From: Candidatus Tenebribacter burtonii
GTDB taxonomy: Bacteria > Cloacimonadota > Cloacimonadia > Cloacimonadales > TCS61
Length of the DNA stretch: 42,249 bases
Direction: 5' to 3'
NCBI GenBank assembly: GCA_030765625.1
Contig: JAVCCF010000009.1
Location: 1 to 42,249, forward strand
Shown here: positions 30,071-37,051 of the stretch, piece after piece
How positions within the stretch are numbered: position 1 is the first letter of the stretch
How the letters are laid out: each line of letters starts with the position of its first letter
Position numbers and translations under genes: made by a program
The notes under the pieces: generated by a model
Database searches by the model: none
What the model saw: only the letters and a program-made list of their open reading frames with translations
What the model was told of the DNA's origin: nothing

Positions 30071-30206
30071 TTCGCAATGGTCAAAAAAAAAATCTTGCGA
30101 ATGATTATGTATATTTCAACCATTGCGAAGGTCAAAAAAAAAGACCATTAGACAAGCAAGAGAAATCCGGCATCGTTTGCTTCTCAAGCCGATGCATCAT
30201 TCGCAA
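30071..30206. repeat. Cluster of TTCGCAA boxes and A-tract direct repeats
   Basis: Four TTCGCAA/TTGCGAA boxes in alternating orientation. The inverted pair TTCGCAATGG (30071-30080) / CCATTGCGAA (30120-30129) is interleaved with the pair TTGCGAATGAT (30095-30105) / ATCATTCGCAA (30196-30206); both pairs are perfect. GGTC followed by nine or more A occurs twice (from 30079 and from 30130). A further GCATCG / CGATGC inverted pair lies between. It sits just past the 3' end of the partition cassette. It could be a partner-protein binding site, a transcription end structure, or a mobile palindromic element. Confidence 0.75.
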
Positions 30207-30257
30207 GGTATTCTTAATTAAATGGTTTCTAATATTTTTTAAAATAAAACTAAAACA

Positions 30258-30548
30258 TTATAAAGAATATTTTTTGCTAATAAAGTCTGAGATGATCTGG
30301 TCGAAAAGATCTTCTAATTTGGTTTTATTTAGAATTGCATGAATTTTTAAAGTATTATAATTCTCCTCATTCATCCGAATATTAACTTTTTTCCAAGCTG
30401 ATTTATTTTGTTCGAGGTTTTTTGAATTATTTAATTTTTGAATTGAAGTGTTTTCTGATGTTTTTACTTTTTCTTCTTTGGATAAATTATCTTGGTTTGG
30501 AACATAATGGTTGAATAGACCTTTTTTATTAATAATTTTTTTTGTCAT
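30258..30548 (-). CDS. Ribbon-helix-helix-like ParA partner protein (centromere-binding candidate)
   Basis: 96 residues. The N-terminal half is low in complexity, polar and Lys/Asn-rich, likely flexible. The C-terminal half (about 50-93: WKKVNIRMNEENYNTLKIHA then LNKTKLEDLFDQIISDFI) reads as a beta-strand followed by two helices, the ribbon-helix-helix pattern of ParG, omega and CopG-type DNA-binding proteins. Its ATG overlaps the parA stop by 4 bp (ATGA), so the two are translationally coupled. In type Ib partition systems a small protein of this size binds the centromere and stimulates ParA. No canonical ParB is present. Identification rests on fold pattern and gene order. Confidence 0.65.
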   Translation of the reverse strand: MTKKIINKKGLFNHYVPNQDNLSKEEKVKTSENTSIQKLNNSKNLEQNKSAWKKVNIRMNEENYNTLKIHAILNKTKLEDLFDQIISDFISKKYSL

Positions 30549-31282
30549 TTTTTGCTCCTGTAAACTAATTCTTTAGAAATTTTCAGATAATCCTCTGCTC
30601 CATGTGATGAAGGAGCATATTTTAAGACCGATTTGTTATAGGAAATGGACTCTGCTATAGAGACATTAGTTCTAATAGGTGTTTTAAAAAGTTTATCAGG
30701 AAATTTTTCTGCTATAATTTCTCTAACTTCTTTGCTTAAATTTGTTCTGGAATCAAATTCAGTTAAAAGAAATCCGAGAATATTTATCTTTTTATTAAAC
30801 GTTTCCTTTATTCCGTTTATAGCTTTGAAAAGTTTATTAAGTGATTTTAGGGGTGCAATCTGGCTTTTTATTGGAATAATAATGCTGTCTGCAAGAATTA
30901 AGGCATTCAGATTTAATAGACCCAGATGTGGAGGGCAATCAAGGAGAACAAAGTCATAATCGGAAATATCTTTAAATACATTAGTAAGCAAATAAGGATC
31001 ACTTTCAAGAGTTTCTTCTGCCCAATCGATTGAGGAAGGAATAATTGATAATCCTTCTTTTTCTACAATAACATCATTTATCTCTTTTTTACCGGTTAAA
31101 ATATCATAGATATCAAAACTATCTTCAGTTGGAATACCTAGGAAATCTGTCAATGATGCTTGAGGATCAAGATCAACGATAAGAACTTTCTTCTTAAGCA
31201 TGACCAATCCTGCAGCTATATTCAGAGTAGAAGTTGATTTAGCGACACCGCCTTTTTGGTTAGTTAAAGCTATGATTTTCAT
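30545..31282 (-). CDS. parA: ParA/Soj-family partition ATPase
   Basis: 245-residue cytoplasmic Walker ATPase that drives segregation of DNA or other cargo. A deviant Walker A motif KGGVAKST lies at 10-17, VLIVDLDPQAS at about 34-44, and Walker B-like YDFVLLDCPPHLGL at about 109-122. There is no N-terminal helix-turn-helix domain, so it resembles Soj and type Ib plasmid ParA rather than the P1/F type. The partner gene downstream is a small ribbon-helix-helix protein rather than ParB, which is more usual for plasmids and integrated elements than for the chromosomal parAB near the origin. The ATG at 31282 has an AGAGG-like site upstream. A palindrome-rich region precedes it. Confidence 0.9.
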   Translation of the reverse strand: MKIIALTNQKGGVAKSTSTLNIAAGLVMLKKKVLIVDLDPQASLTDFLGIPTEDSFDIYDILTGKKEINDVIVEKEGLSIIPSSIDWAEETLESDPYLLTNVFKDISDYDFVLLDCPPHLGLLNLNALILADSIIIPIKSQIAPLKSLNKLFKAINGIKETFNKKINILGFLLTEFDSRTNLSKEVREIIAEKFPDKLFKTPIRTNVSIAESISYNKSVLKYAPSSHGAEDYLKISKELVYRSKK

Positions 31283-31456
31283 TTTTTACCTCTTTTGATA
31301 TATAATTCATAATTAAAACTACTTTGTGAGCAGAACAGGAATCAGCTTCTAATTTACAAATAACACTTTTAAGTTCTTAATGAATCTGCAAACTTAACTT
31401 ATTAATAAGAAACCTCAAATCTAAAATGTAACCCTGCTCAGAATTTATAATCTTAC

Positions 31457-31561
31457 ATCAAGTTGATAAAATAAATAGATCAAAACTACGTCAAGAAGAA
31501 AAAGAGAAAAGAAGAATATAATTTATCAAGATTTCTTGATATATAGATTTCAAGAAATCTT
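31457..31561. promoter_or_regulatory. Palindromic TCAAG-box cluster upstream of parA (candidate centromere/operator)
   Basis: Contains the palindrome ATCAAGTTGAT (31457-31467), a single TCAAG (31491-31495), and the near-palindromes ATCAAGATTTCTTGAT (31525-31540) and AGATTTCAAGAAATCT (31545-31560). The last two also pair with each other as perfect 12-bp arms (31528-31539 with 31550-31561). Ribbon-helix-helix partition proteins typically bind short repeated sites upstream of parA that serve as both centromere and operator. Confidence 0.5.
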
Positions 31562-31755
31562 TTCATTCCTCCTGATAGGATTTTTCACCCCGTTTCCAAA
31601 CACATATTTCCTTGTGAATGGTTAACATAAAAATTCTATACTCTATTCTAATTAATCGGTGCAAAATCATGAATATTGTTAGCTCTCATTTGGTAGATAC
31701 TATCCAGAGTATCAAAAACTCGTGAAAACAATTTTCAATAGATAATTTGAATTCC

Positions 31756-31830
31756 ACCTCACCTGGCATCTTCTGTGAGGAGAGGGAGGAAAGAATGATT
31801 GCTGGCATTCCCAACTCCGATTGGGAATCT
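31756..31830. repeat. Interspersed intergenic repeat, copy 2
   Basis: Direct repeat related to 29855-29931: the same ACCTCACCT start, a GAGGAGA middle, and an identical 25-bp end containing ATTCCC(N10)GGGAAT (31807-31828). The two copies bracket the partition cassette and its repeats, about 1.9 kb apart. Confidence 0.8.
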
Positions 31831-31979
31831 ATTTATATTCTGATTGATAAGTTTAATATTTCAATTTTGGTTGTGTACGCATATGCAACCTGTGAACAAG
31901 AAAAAATTTCATTCCTACAATAAATTTAGGTTGCTAATAAAAGAAGATATAAATATCTGAATTAAGGGAGAATTAAAAT

Positions 31980-32573
31980 ATGAACAAAAAAGATAGGTCA
32001 CAATTGTTAGATCTTGCCAGAAGAAGCATTAAATATTATTTAGAACATGATCAATATTATAATTCAATCACTACCGAAAATAGATCTTTTCTGGAAGAAC
32101 GAGCTGTATTTGTAACTTTACATAAAGATGAAAATCTTCGAGGCTGCATAGGACAGATGCATGCGCAAATGCCACTGTATAAAGCTGTAATAAAAATGGC
32201 TGTTGCTGCTGCATTTGAAGATCCCCGTTTCCCCTCTGTTCGAGAAGAAGAATTAGAAAAAATTGAAATTGAAATTTCTGTATTGTCGCCCATGAAAAGA
32301 ATATCTAATTATAAAAAAATTCGTATGGGAACTGATGGCGTTTGGATAAAAAAAGGTTTTCGCAGTGGAGTTTATTTGCCGCAAGTAGCTGTTGATACCG
32401 GTTGGGATCGTGAGACTTTTTTAAGAAGCTTATGCTCATCTAAAGCTGGTTTACCAGCAGATGCTTACAAAGATGCAAATACTGAAATCTATATTTTCCA
32501 AGTAGAAGAATTTAGTGAGCGACATTCAACAACGAACAAAATAAAAATTAATGCTTATTCTAATTGCCCATAA
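31980..32573 (+). CDS. amrA: AMMECR1-domain protein (AmmeMemoRadiSam system protein A type)
   Basis: 197-residue cytoplasmic protein covering the AMMECR1 domain. The invariant LRGCIG motif is present in ENLRGCIGQMHAQMPLYKAV (about 51-70). AAAFEDPRFPSVREEEL, IEISVLSPMKRI, DGVWIKKGFRSGVYLPQVA and TGWDRETFLRSLCSSKAGLP follow in family order. In many bacteria and archaea this protein is encoded with a Memo-like protein and a radical SAM enzyme; its molecular role is not established. Here it stands alone, with no such partners in the window. The ATG has a GGGAG ribosome site 7 nt upstream. Confidence 0.9.
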   Translation: MNKKDRSQLLDLARRSIKYYLEHDQYYNSITTENRSFLEERAVFVTLHKDENLRGCIGQMHAQMPLYKAVIKMAVAAAFEDPRFPSVREEELEKIEIEISVLSPMKRISNYKKIRMGTDGVWIKKGFRSGVYLPQVAVDTGWDRETFLRSLCSSKAGLPADAYKDANTEIYIFQVEEFSERHSTTNKIKINAYSNCP

Positions 32574-32618
32574 TGGATTCTCCTGTTCCAAAAGAAAATT
32601 TTCTGTAGCGACTGTAGT

Positions 32619-32637
32619 GACAGATCATTGATCTGTC
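32619..32637. repeat. Triloop hairpin in intergenic DNA
   Basis: GACAGATC-att-GATCTGTC: an 8-bp perfect stem with a 3-nt loop and no T-run. The geometry is the same as the four hairpins at 34241-34361, and the CAGATC stem core is shared with the third of those. Confidence 0.75.
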
Positions 32638-32761
32638 GGAGAATAGGCTTAATAATATTCTGCCACTATAAAGAAAAATTCAAATTATCATTCTGTACTT
32701 GCCTGTTGGACCGAAGTTGAGCGGAAGTCGAATGCAGGTTCTAAATCCTAGATTTGATCAG

Positions 32762-32804
32762 ATTCCCGTTTCCAAATCAAGTTTAGAACAAGCTTCACGG
32801 GAAT
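32762..32804. repeat. ATTCCCGT / ACGGGAAT inverted repeat
   Basis: Perfect 8-bp arms (32762-32769 and 32797-32804), 27 nt apart, in intergenic DNA. The ATTCCC/GGGAAT ends match those of the repeats at 29908 and 31807, so this may be another member of the same family. Confidence 0.6.
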
Positions 32805-32867
32805 GACAAATAGAAAAATTTGTTTCTGTTTTTTTTGTAAGTATAATTTATCAATGAGTTAAGATTT

Positions 32868-32902
32868 TAAAAAAACAAAGACCCCGAAAAATCAAGGGTC
32901 TT
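32868..32902 (-). terminator. Terminator of the sigma / anti-sigma / PDZ operon
   Basis: On the minus strand AAGACCC pairs with GGGTCTT (32878-32884 with 32896-32902), followed by TTGTTTTTTT. It lies about 30 bp past the PDZ-protein stop. Confidence 0.9.
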
Positions 32903-32932
32903 CTCTTTTGCTAATAACCTTTAGAGAGGATA

Positions 32933-34204
32933 TTAGAGTTCGTCATTTGTGTTTAATATTTCAATATTCAAATCGATATTTTTCATCTCTTCTTTTACTT
33001 TGTTAAGATCATCTCTAACATCATCCAGATCTTCAAGATCAATATGTTTGATCATCTTTATTTTTTCAAATTCATCATGAAAGTCATCGAGGTCTTCAAT
33101 ACTTTTCTCTACACCATCTATCATAATCTTAATCTCACCATCATCAATTGTAACCTCAATATTTTTTTCAGATTTGCTATAATCTCTCTCTCCAATGTTA
33201 ACGGTAATATTTTGTACTTTTCCATCTCTTTCAATTGTGAGGATAAGCTCATCCCCAATTTCTTTGTCTTTTATTGCTTCTCCAATCTCCAGATCTTTTT
33301 CATTTTCTACTGCAATTATGATATCACCATCTTTCAATCCGGCTTTTTCGGCTGGAGATCCTTCAATTACTTCTGTGATTATAGTTTCTATTGTTACTTC
33401 CTCTTCACCATCTTGTATAGTTACTTGCTTGTTTAAATTCAATTGCACACCAATCCACTTATCATTGCCAGGAAGATCATATTGGTAGAATAGGACATTT
33501 TCCGGTGTGTTGAATAAATCAAATGAACCGTCTTTTCCAGAGAAAAAGTAATTTAATTTATCTTCCTTTTCACCCAGAATAATATCGATTTTTTTATTCT
33601 TTTTTCCTCGCAGAATTCCGAGGGTTATTTTGTCTTCCGGTTTGTAATTTTTCAACATTTTCAACAATTGATCTACAGTAAATATCTTTTCATCAGCAAA
33701 GGTTAGAAGCACATCTTCATTTTTCAATCCAGCTTTATCAGCAGGAGAATCTTCCACAACTTCACTGATCATTATTCCAAAAGATTTTTCCAATTTGAAT
33801 TTCTTTTTTGTGTTATCATCCAAATCTTCCAGGAACACACCCATATAGGTTCTTTTTGGAACTTTCTGTATTTTTCTTTCTTCTAAAACCAAGAAACAAA
33901 TATCAGTGCTTTCTCCTCTTTTAAATGTGATTTTAATCCTCTGCTCAGGTTCAAAGAAAGAGAGCATTTTCTTTACTTGATCTATAGTATATATTTTATC
34001 TCCATCGATCATTAAAAGTATATCACCTGCTATTAATCCGGCTTTTGTTGCTGGACTTTCTTCACTAACTTTTTTTATCAGAACACCATATTGTTCTTTT
34101 GAATTTTCACTTAAAACTACTCCCATTCTAACTTTGGATTTTGCGAATAACGGAATACTAATCAACATCGTACTAATTAATGTAATTACTATTGCTTTTT
34201 TCAT
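32933..34204 (-). CDS. Secreted triple-PDZ protein without a protease domain
   Basis: 423 residues with an N-terminal signal peptide (1-21, ISIPLFA), so periplasmic or exported. Three PDZ domains: about 25-108 (SPATKAGLIAGDILLMIDG), 119-210 (SPADKAGLKNEDVLLTFAD) and 249-338 (SPAEKAGLKDGDIIIAVEN). Each has the hallmark SPAxKAGL...GD turn. The C-terminal 343-423 is acidic and helical (LDDFHDEFEKIKMIKHIDLE), probably a coiled coil. There is no Ser-His-Asp protease or S41 peptidase domain, unlike DegP or Ctp. It may be a scaffold or a sensor of protein C-termini. It is the third gene after an ECF sigma factor and a probable anti-sigma factor, suggesting a role in envelope stress. The ATG has a GGGGGA ribosome site. 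A 185-bp gap with hairpins separates it from the anti-sigma gene. Confidence 0.85.
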   Translation of the reverse strand: MKKAIVITLISTMLISIPLFAKSKVRMGVVLSENSKEQYGVLIKKVSEESPATKAGLIAGDILLMIDGDKIYTIDQVKKMLSFFEPEQRIKITFKRGESTDICFLVLEERKIQKVPKRTYMGVFLEDLDDNTKKKFKLEKSFGIMISEVVEDSPADKAGLKNEDVLLTFADEKIFTVDQLLKMLKNYKPEDKITLGILRGKKNKKIDIILGEKEDKLNYFFSGKDGSFDLFNTPENVLFYQYDLPGNDKWIGVQLNLNKQVTIQDGEEEVTIETIITEVIEGSPAEKAGLKDGDIIIAVENEKDLEIGEAIKDKEIGDELILTIERDGKVQNITVNIGERDYSKSEKNIEVTIDDGEIKIMIDGVEKSIEDLDDFHDEFEKIKMIKHIDLEDLDDVRDDLNKVKEEMKNIDLNIEILNTNDEL

Positions 34205-34240
34205 TTTTCCCCCATTTGTTCTGTTATACTTCTTTATTGC

Positions 34241-34361
34241 TGGACTTCTCGTCCCGAGAAGTCCACACTGTTTGCTGTTTTCGTTTCGAAAACATTCTTT
34301 TACTTCACTATCAGATCGAAACGATCTGATAAAAACATTTGATTCAATCGAGACGATTGAA
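34241..34361 (-). repeat. Row of four triloop hairpins between the anti-sigma and PDZ genes
   Basis: Four perfect stem-loops in 121 bp, each an 8-11 bp stem whose inner end is CG, then a 3-nt loop, then CG. H1 34241-34265: 11 bp, inner TTCTCG-tcc-CGAGAA. H2 34276-34294: TGTTTTCG-ttt-CGAAAACA. H3 34309-34331: TATCAGATCG-aaa-CGATCTGATA (second arm ends at 34331). H4 34343-34361: TTCAATCG-aga-CGATTGAA. The stem sequences differ but the geometry is the same. In the mRNA they would lie in the spacer upstream of the PDZ gene. None has a terminator T-run. Confidence 0.9.
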
Positions 34362-34389
34362 CCAACTATAACTATAGTAAAAGTTTCAC

Positions 34390-34884
34390 TTAAAAGCTGA
34401 CTTCACGCAGTTGCTTTTTTATCTCCGGTCGATTAAATTCAGAAATAATCATAACAGCTTTTGAATCTTTGGATACATATTTCCGAATTATGTACGTTTT
34501 ATCTTCTTTATATTTTTCAGGATCAATCTTATCTTTCAAGTTTGGATTATGGATAGATGTGTAATAAAATTTACTATTATCCTCAGCAAATTTCGTAAAA
34601 AATTCATCATCCGAATAATTTGCATTGTTAGTTTCCTGAGTAGCTACTCCTTTATTAAAAGCAACTTCATTTACTTTAGACCTGATCTCGGGAAAAATAA
34701 ATAATGAGAGAATGAATACAAACAGACCGCTTGCAAAAGCAATTGAATAGCGGAATTTTCTAATATACTTGCTTTCCCTGCTGTGATATTTTCTTACCAG
34801 TTTGTTTCTCAAAATTTGTTCAAACTGATTATTTTCAATTTTCGGCATTTCCATAGATAATAATTTATTTTCAAGATCTTTCAT
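34390..34884 (-). CDS. Single-pass membrane protein, probable anti-sigma factor
   Basis: 164 residues from the ATG at 34884, chosen because GGGAG lies 8 nt upstream. An in-frame start at 34902 would overlap the sigma gene more. Residues 1-45 are cytoplasmic and charged, 46-65 form one transmembrane helix (YSIAFASGLFVFILSLFIF), and the rest is extracytoplasmic. The N-terminus lacks the HxxxCxxC zinc-binding motif of common anti-sigma domains, so the call rests on topology and on its 14-bp overlap with the ECF sigma gene. If correct, it holds the sigma factor at the membrane and senses an envelope signal. No similarity to RseA or FecR is obvious. Confidence 0.65.
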   Translation of the reverse strand: MKDLENKLLSMEMPKIENNQFEQILRNKLVRKYHSRESKYIRKFRYSIAFASGLFVFILSLFIFPEIRSKVNEVAFNKGVATQETNNANYSDDEFFTKFAEDNSKFYYTSIHNPNLKDKIDPEKYKEDKTYIIRKYVSKDSKAVMIISEFNRPEIKKQLREVSF

Positions 34885-35413
34885 GATCGATCTCCCTTTC
34901 AATCTTCTTTCGTAATTTTTTTAAAATTCTGTGCATTTGAACTTTTACCGTACTTTCTTTCTTTTTCAATATTTCACCGATCTCATTATAACTGAGCTTC
35001 TCGTAAAACCGTAAAGAGATAAGATTCTGTGCATCCAATTTTAACTCAACCATAAATTTTTCAACAATTGAATAATCAATTTTAATTGGTTTTCCTATCG
35101 GCAAATTCCATTCAAAATTATCATGAATCCTTTTTTCGCGTTTCCTTTCATAAAAATACTGACTTAGCTCACTTAAGGCGATACGATATAGCCATGATGA
35201 AAATCCGCAATTTCGTGAATCATAAAAACGGAAAACTGCTAACCGTTTCATCGCTTTAAAAAATACATTAGAAACGATCTCGTTACGCACAGATTCTTCT
35301 TTCACTCTATGAAATATAAAACTATTGATTCTTGGATAATATTTACTATAAAGATAATCAAACTGATTGATATCTTTTTTTGCATTGAGGATCATCTTTC
35401 TTTCTCTATCCAA
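34871..35413 (-). CDS. ECF-type RNA polymerase sigma factor
   Basis: 180 residues with the two-domain ECF layout. Region 2 (about 18-92: FDYLYSKYYPRINSFIFHRV and FRFYDSRNCGFSSWLYRIAL) contacts core polymerase and the -10 element. Region 4 (about 118-172: LISLRFYEKLSYNEIGEIL followed by STVKVQMHRILKKLRKKI) is a helix-turn-helix for -35 recognition. There is no long N-terminal or C-terminal extension. The first start is TTG at 35413 with AGGAA 7 nt upstream. An ATG at 35395 would remove six residues and cannot be excluded. The gene overlaps the probable anti-sigma gene and likely controls its own operon, but I could not identify its promoter motif. Confidence 0.92.
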   Translation of the reverse strand: MDRERKMILNAKKDINQFDYLYSKYYPRINSFIFHRVKEESVRNEIVSNVFFKAMKRLAVFRFYDSRNCGFSSWLYRIALSELSQYFYERKREKRIHDNFEWNLPIGKPIKIDYSIVEKFMVELKLDAQNLISLRFYEKLSYNEIGEILKKKESTVKVQMHRILKKLRKKIEREIDHERS

Positions 35414-35641
35414 ATTTAATTTCCTATTAATTTCTAATCTCTATAACACTTAATTGAATTATAGGTTACAATTTTTTTTTCTACATACATTTATAGTCAA
35501 ATAAATTATTGTTAATTGCCGGTACAATTAGAATTTATGCTTACATGAATGCGTAATAATTCAAATTCGGAAAAAAAATATTGCATGTTTTCTTTAACTT
35601 CTAATTCTTGCCAGTAATTATTAATATTGAGGAGCGAAAAA
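35414..35641. promoter_or_regulatory. Divergent promoter region between ECF sigma and TolC-like genes
   Basis: 228 bp, very AT-rich. It holds a candidate operator palindrome TAATTG-N6-CAATTA at 35513-35530. The GAGGAG ribosome site of the TolC-like gene is at 35629-35634. Promoter boxes cannot be placed with confidence. There is no sigma-54 motif with correct GG-GC spacing. Confidence 0.4.
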
Positions 35642-36877
35642 ATGAGACGAATTGTTATACTAATGCTAATTATCATTCCAATTTTGATTTTTGCGGAGGA
35701 ATATACTCTTGATCAATTGATTAATATTGGATTAGAAAAATCATATGATATTAAACAGGAAAATGTTAACAACTTAAATGCACGAAGTGATCTCCGGAGT
35801 AGTTGGATAGGGTTACTTCCTTCAGCACGCATTTCTGTAGAAAGTTCTAAAAAATATGACACTGGGCTGGATTGGCTAAACAATGCTTCATTTCAATTAA
35901 GCAAAAACATAAGTTTGAACGAACCGAGTTATTATAACATTAGAACTTCTATCTTTAATAAAATAAATGCCGACCTTTCTTTGGAAAGCAGAAAAAAATT
36001 GATCGCTTATACTGTATTTCTTAAATATCTAGCCGTGCTGGAATCACAGAAAAAATTGGATATTCAAAAAGAGAATTTAAAGCTTCAAATAAAAATTACC
36101 GATCAAGTACAAATTCAATTTGAGATAGGTGATAAATCAACTCTGGAATTACAACAGAGCAAAATTTCACAAATTGATTATGAAATAGCTGTGAATGAGG
36201 CAATAAATAGTCTTATGAAACTTCGAAAATCTCTTTTCAGCTATCTTAATATTGACGATGAAGGATTTGATCTTTCTACTCCAAATATTAATACAACAAT
36301 AAGAAATGCTGAGTTTAAAACAAATTATTCCCTTCAGCAAAAAGAGAATTCTTTAAAAACCAGCAAGATTTTATTATTTCAACAAAAGATGAATTTTCTA
36401 CCTTCAATCTCTATGTCATATTCATTATACCATAACGATCCAAATGATATTTATGATTTTGAGAATTATAACAGAACTAGCAATACTCTTTCACTAAACG
36501 CAAGTTACAATATCTTTAATTTATTAGAGACGAGAGAACAGTATTTTCAATTCAAAAGAAATTATGAGCTTTTAGAGATGGATCTTGAAATTACAAAAGA
36601 GAATAATGTAATAGACTTGCAGATCCTTCTCTCTGATCTTGAAACAATAAGACAATCACAAAAATTGTATGAAGATAAACTCGAACTTGCCGAGAAAAAT
36701 TTGCAAATGGCTCAGGAACATTATAAGTATGGAATGATAAGTCTGCTTGATCTTGACCGTTCTAAAATTGAATATCAGAATTCTAGAATGTCGAGCATGA
36801 GTAAGGAATTTGAGCTACTTAAAAAACAAGAAGAGATAAACTTGTTTCTCTCAAATAAAATTTTGGGAAAATGGTAA
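35642..36877 (+). CDS. tolC: TolC-family outer-membrane efflux protein
   Basis: 411 residues from the ATG at 35642. The TTG at 35627 overlaps the GAGGAG ribosome site and is not used. The signal peptide spans 1-18 (LIIIPILIFA). Then comes the TolC/OEP pattern of two similar halves: EYTLDQLINIGLEKSYDIKQ, where each half starts a long helix, periplasmic coiled-coil helices (about 110-195 and 310-405), and outer-membrane strand segments in between (ARISVESSKKYD and FLPSISMSYSLYHNDPND). The end of the protein, LELAEKNLQMAQEHYKYGMI and SLLDLDRSKIEYQNSR, is strongly typical. It forms a trimeric channel through which an inner-membrane pump and adaptor export substrate. The adaptor and ABC genes from 39998 are the likely partners, separated by the divergent two-component genes. 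Confidence 0.88.
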   Translation: MRRIVILMLIIIPILIFAEEYTLDQLINIGLEKSYDIKQENVNNLNARSDLRSSWIGLLPSARISVESSKKYDTGLDWLNNASFQLSKNISLNEPSYYNIRTSIFNKINADLSLESRKKLIAYTVFLKYLAVLESQKKLDIQKENLKLQIKITDQVQIQFEIGDKSTLELQQSKISQIDYEIAVNEAINSLMKLRKSLFSYLNIDDEGFDLSTPNINTTIRNAEFKTNYSLQQKENSLKTSKILLFQQKMNFLPSISMSYSLYHNDPNDIYDFENYNRTSNTLSLNASYNIFNLLETREQYFQFKRNYELLEMDLEITKENNVIDLQILLSDLETIRQSQKLYEDKLELAEKNLQMAQEHYKYGMISLLDLDRSKIEYQNSRMSSMSKEFELLKKQEEINLFLSNKILGKW

Positions 36878-37051
36878 AATTTGGAGAAGTTAGAAACATA
36901 ACTTAAACCCATAGAAGGTGGAAATATTTTTTATATTAGAAGCGGACGTGTTTAATTCATTCATATCATTTGTAATTCCTGATTTATAATTCCTAACTAA
37001 ATTATACTACATTAAGATATACAAAGTGAGTTAAAAAAAGAAAAGCTAAGT

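Larger units (their letters stand above)
29540..30257. other. Gene-free region upstream of the giant operon
   Basis: About 700 bp with no credible gene. It holds a weak inverted repeat ACCGAT / ATCGGT (29738-29764) flanked by A and T runs, which could act as a bidirectional terminator. It also holds an interspersed repeat (29855-29931) and a structured TTCGCAA-box cluster (30071-30206), both listed separately. Confidence 0.6.
31283..31979. other. Intergenic region between parA and the AMMECR1 gene
   Basis: About 700 bp without a gene. Nearest parA it is AT-rich with TCAAG palindromes (31457-31561). Further on comes the second copy of the interspersed repeat (31756-31830). The last part holds the AMMECR1 ribosome site (GGGAG). 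No other gene or RNA was recognised. Confidence 0.6.
32574..32867. other. Gene-free spacer with hairpin repeats
   Basis: About 290 bp without an ORF. It holds two inverted repeats, listed separately, and no T-rich terminator for the AMMECR1 gene that I can see. Confidence 0.5.

Noticed and set aside
30258-30548. Partner of ParA as a canonical ParB
   Set aside because: Only 96 residues, with no ParB nuclease-like box or central helix-turn-helix. The C-terminus fits a ribbon-helix-helix protein instead.
35568-35586. GG...TTGCA upstream of the TolC-like gene as a second sigma-54 promoter
   Set aside because: The GG-to-GC distance is 14 rather than 12 and the TGGCAC element is absent.
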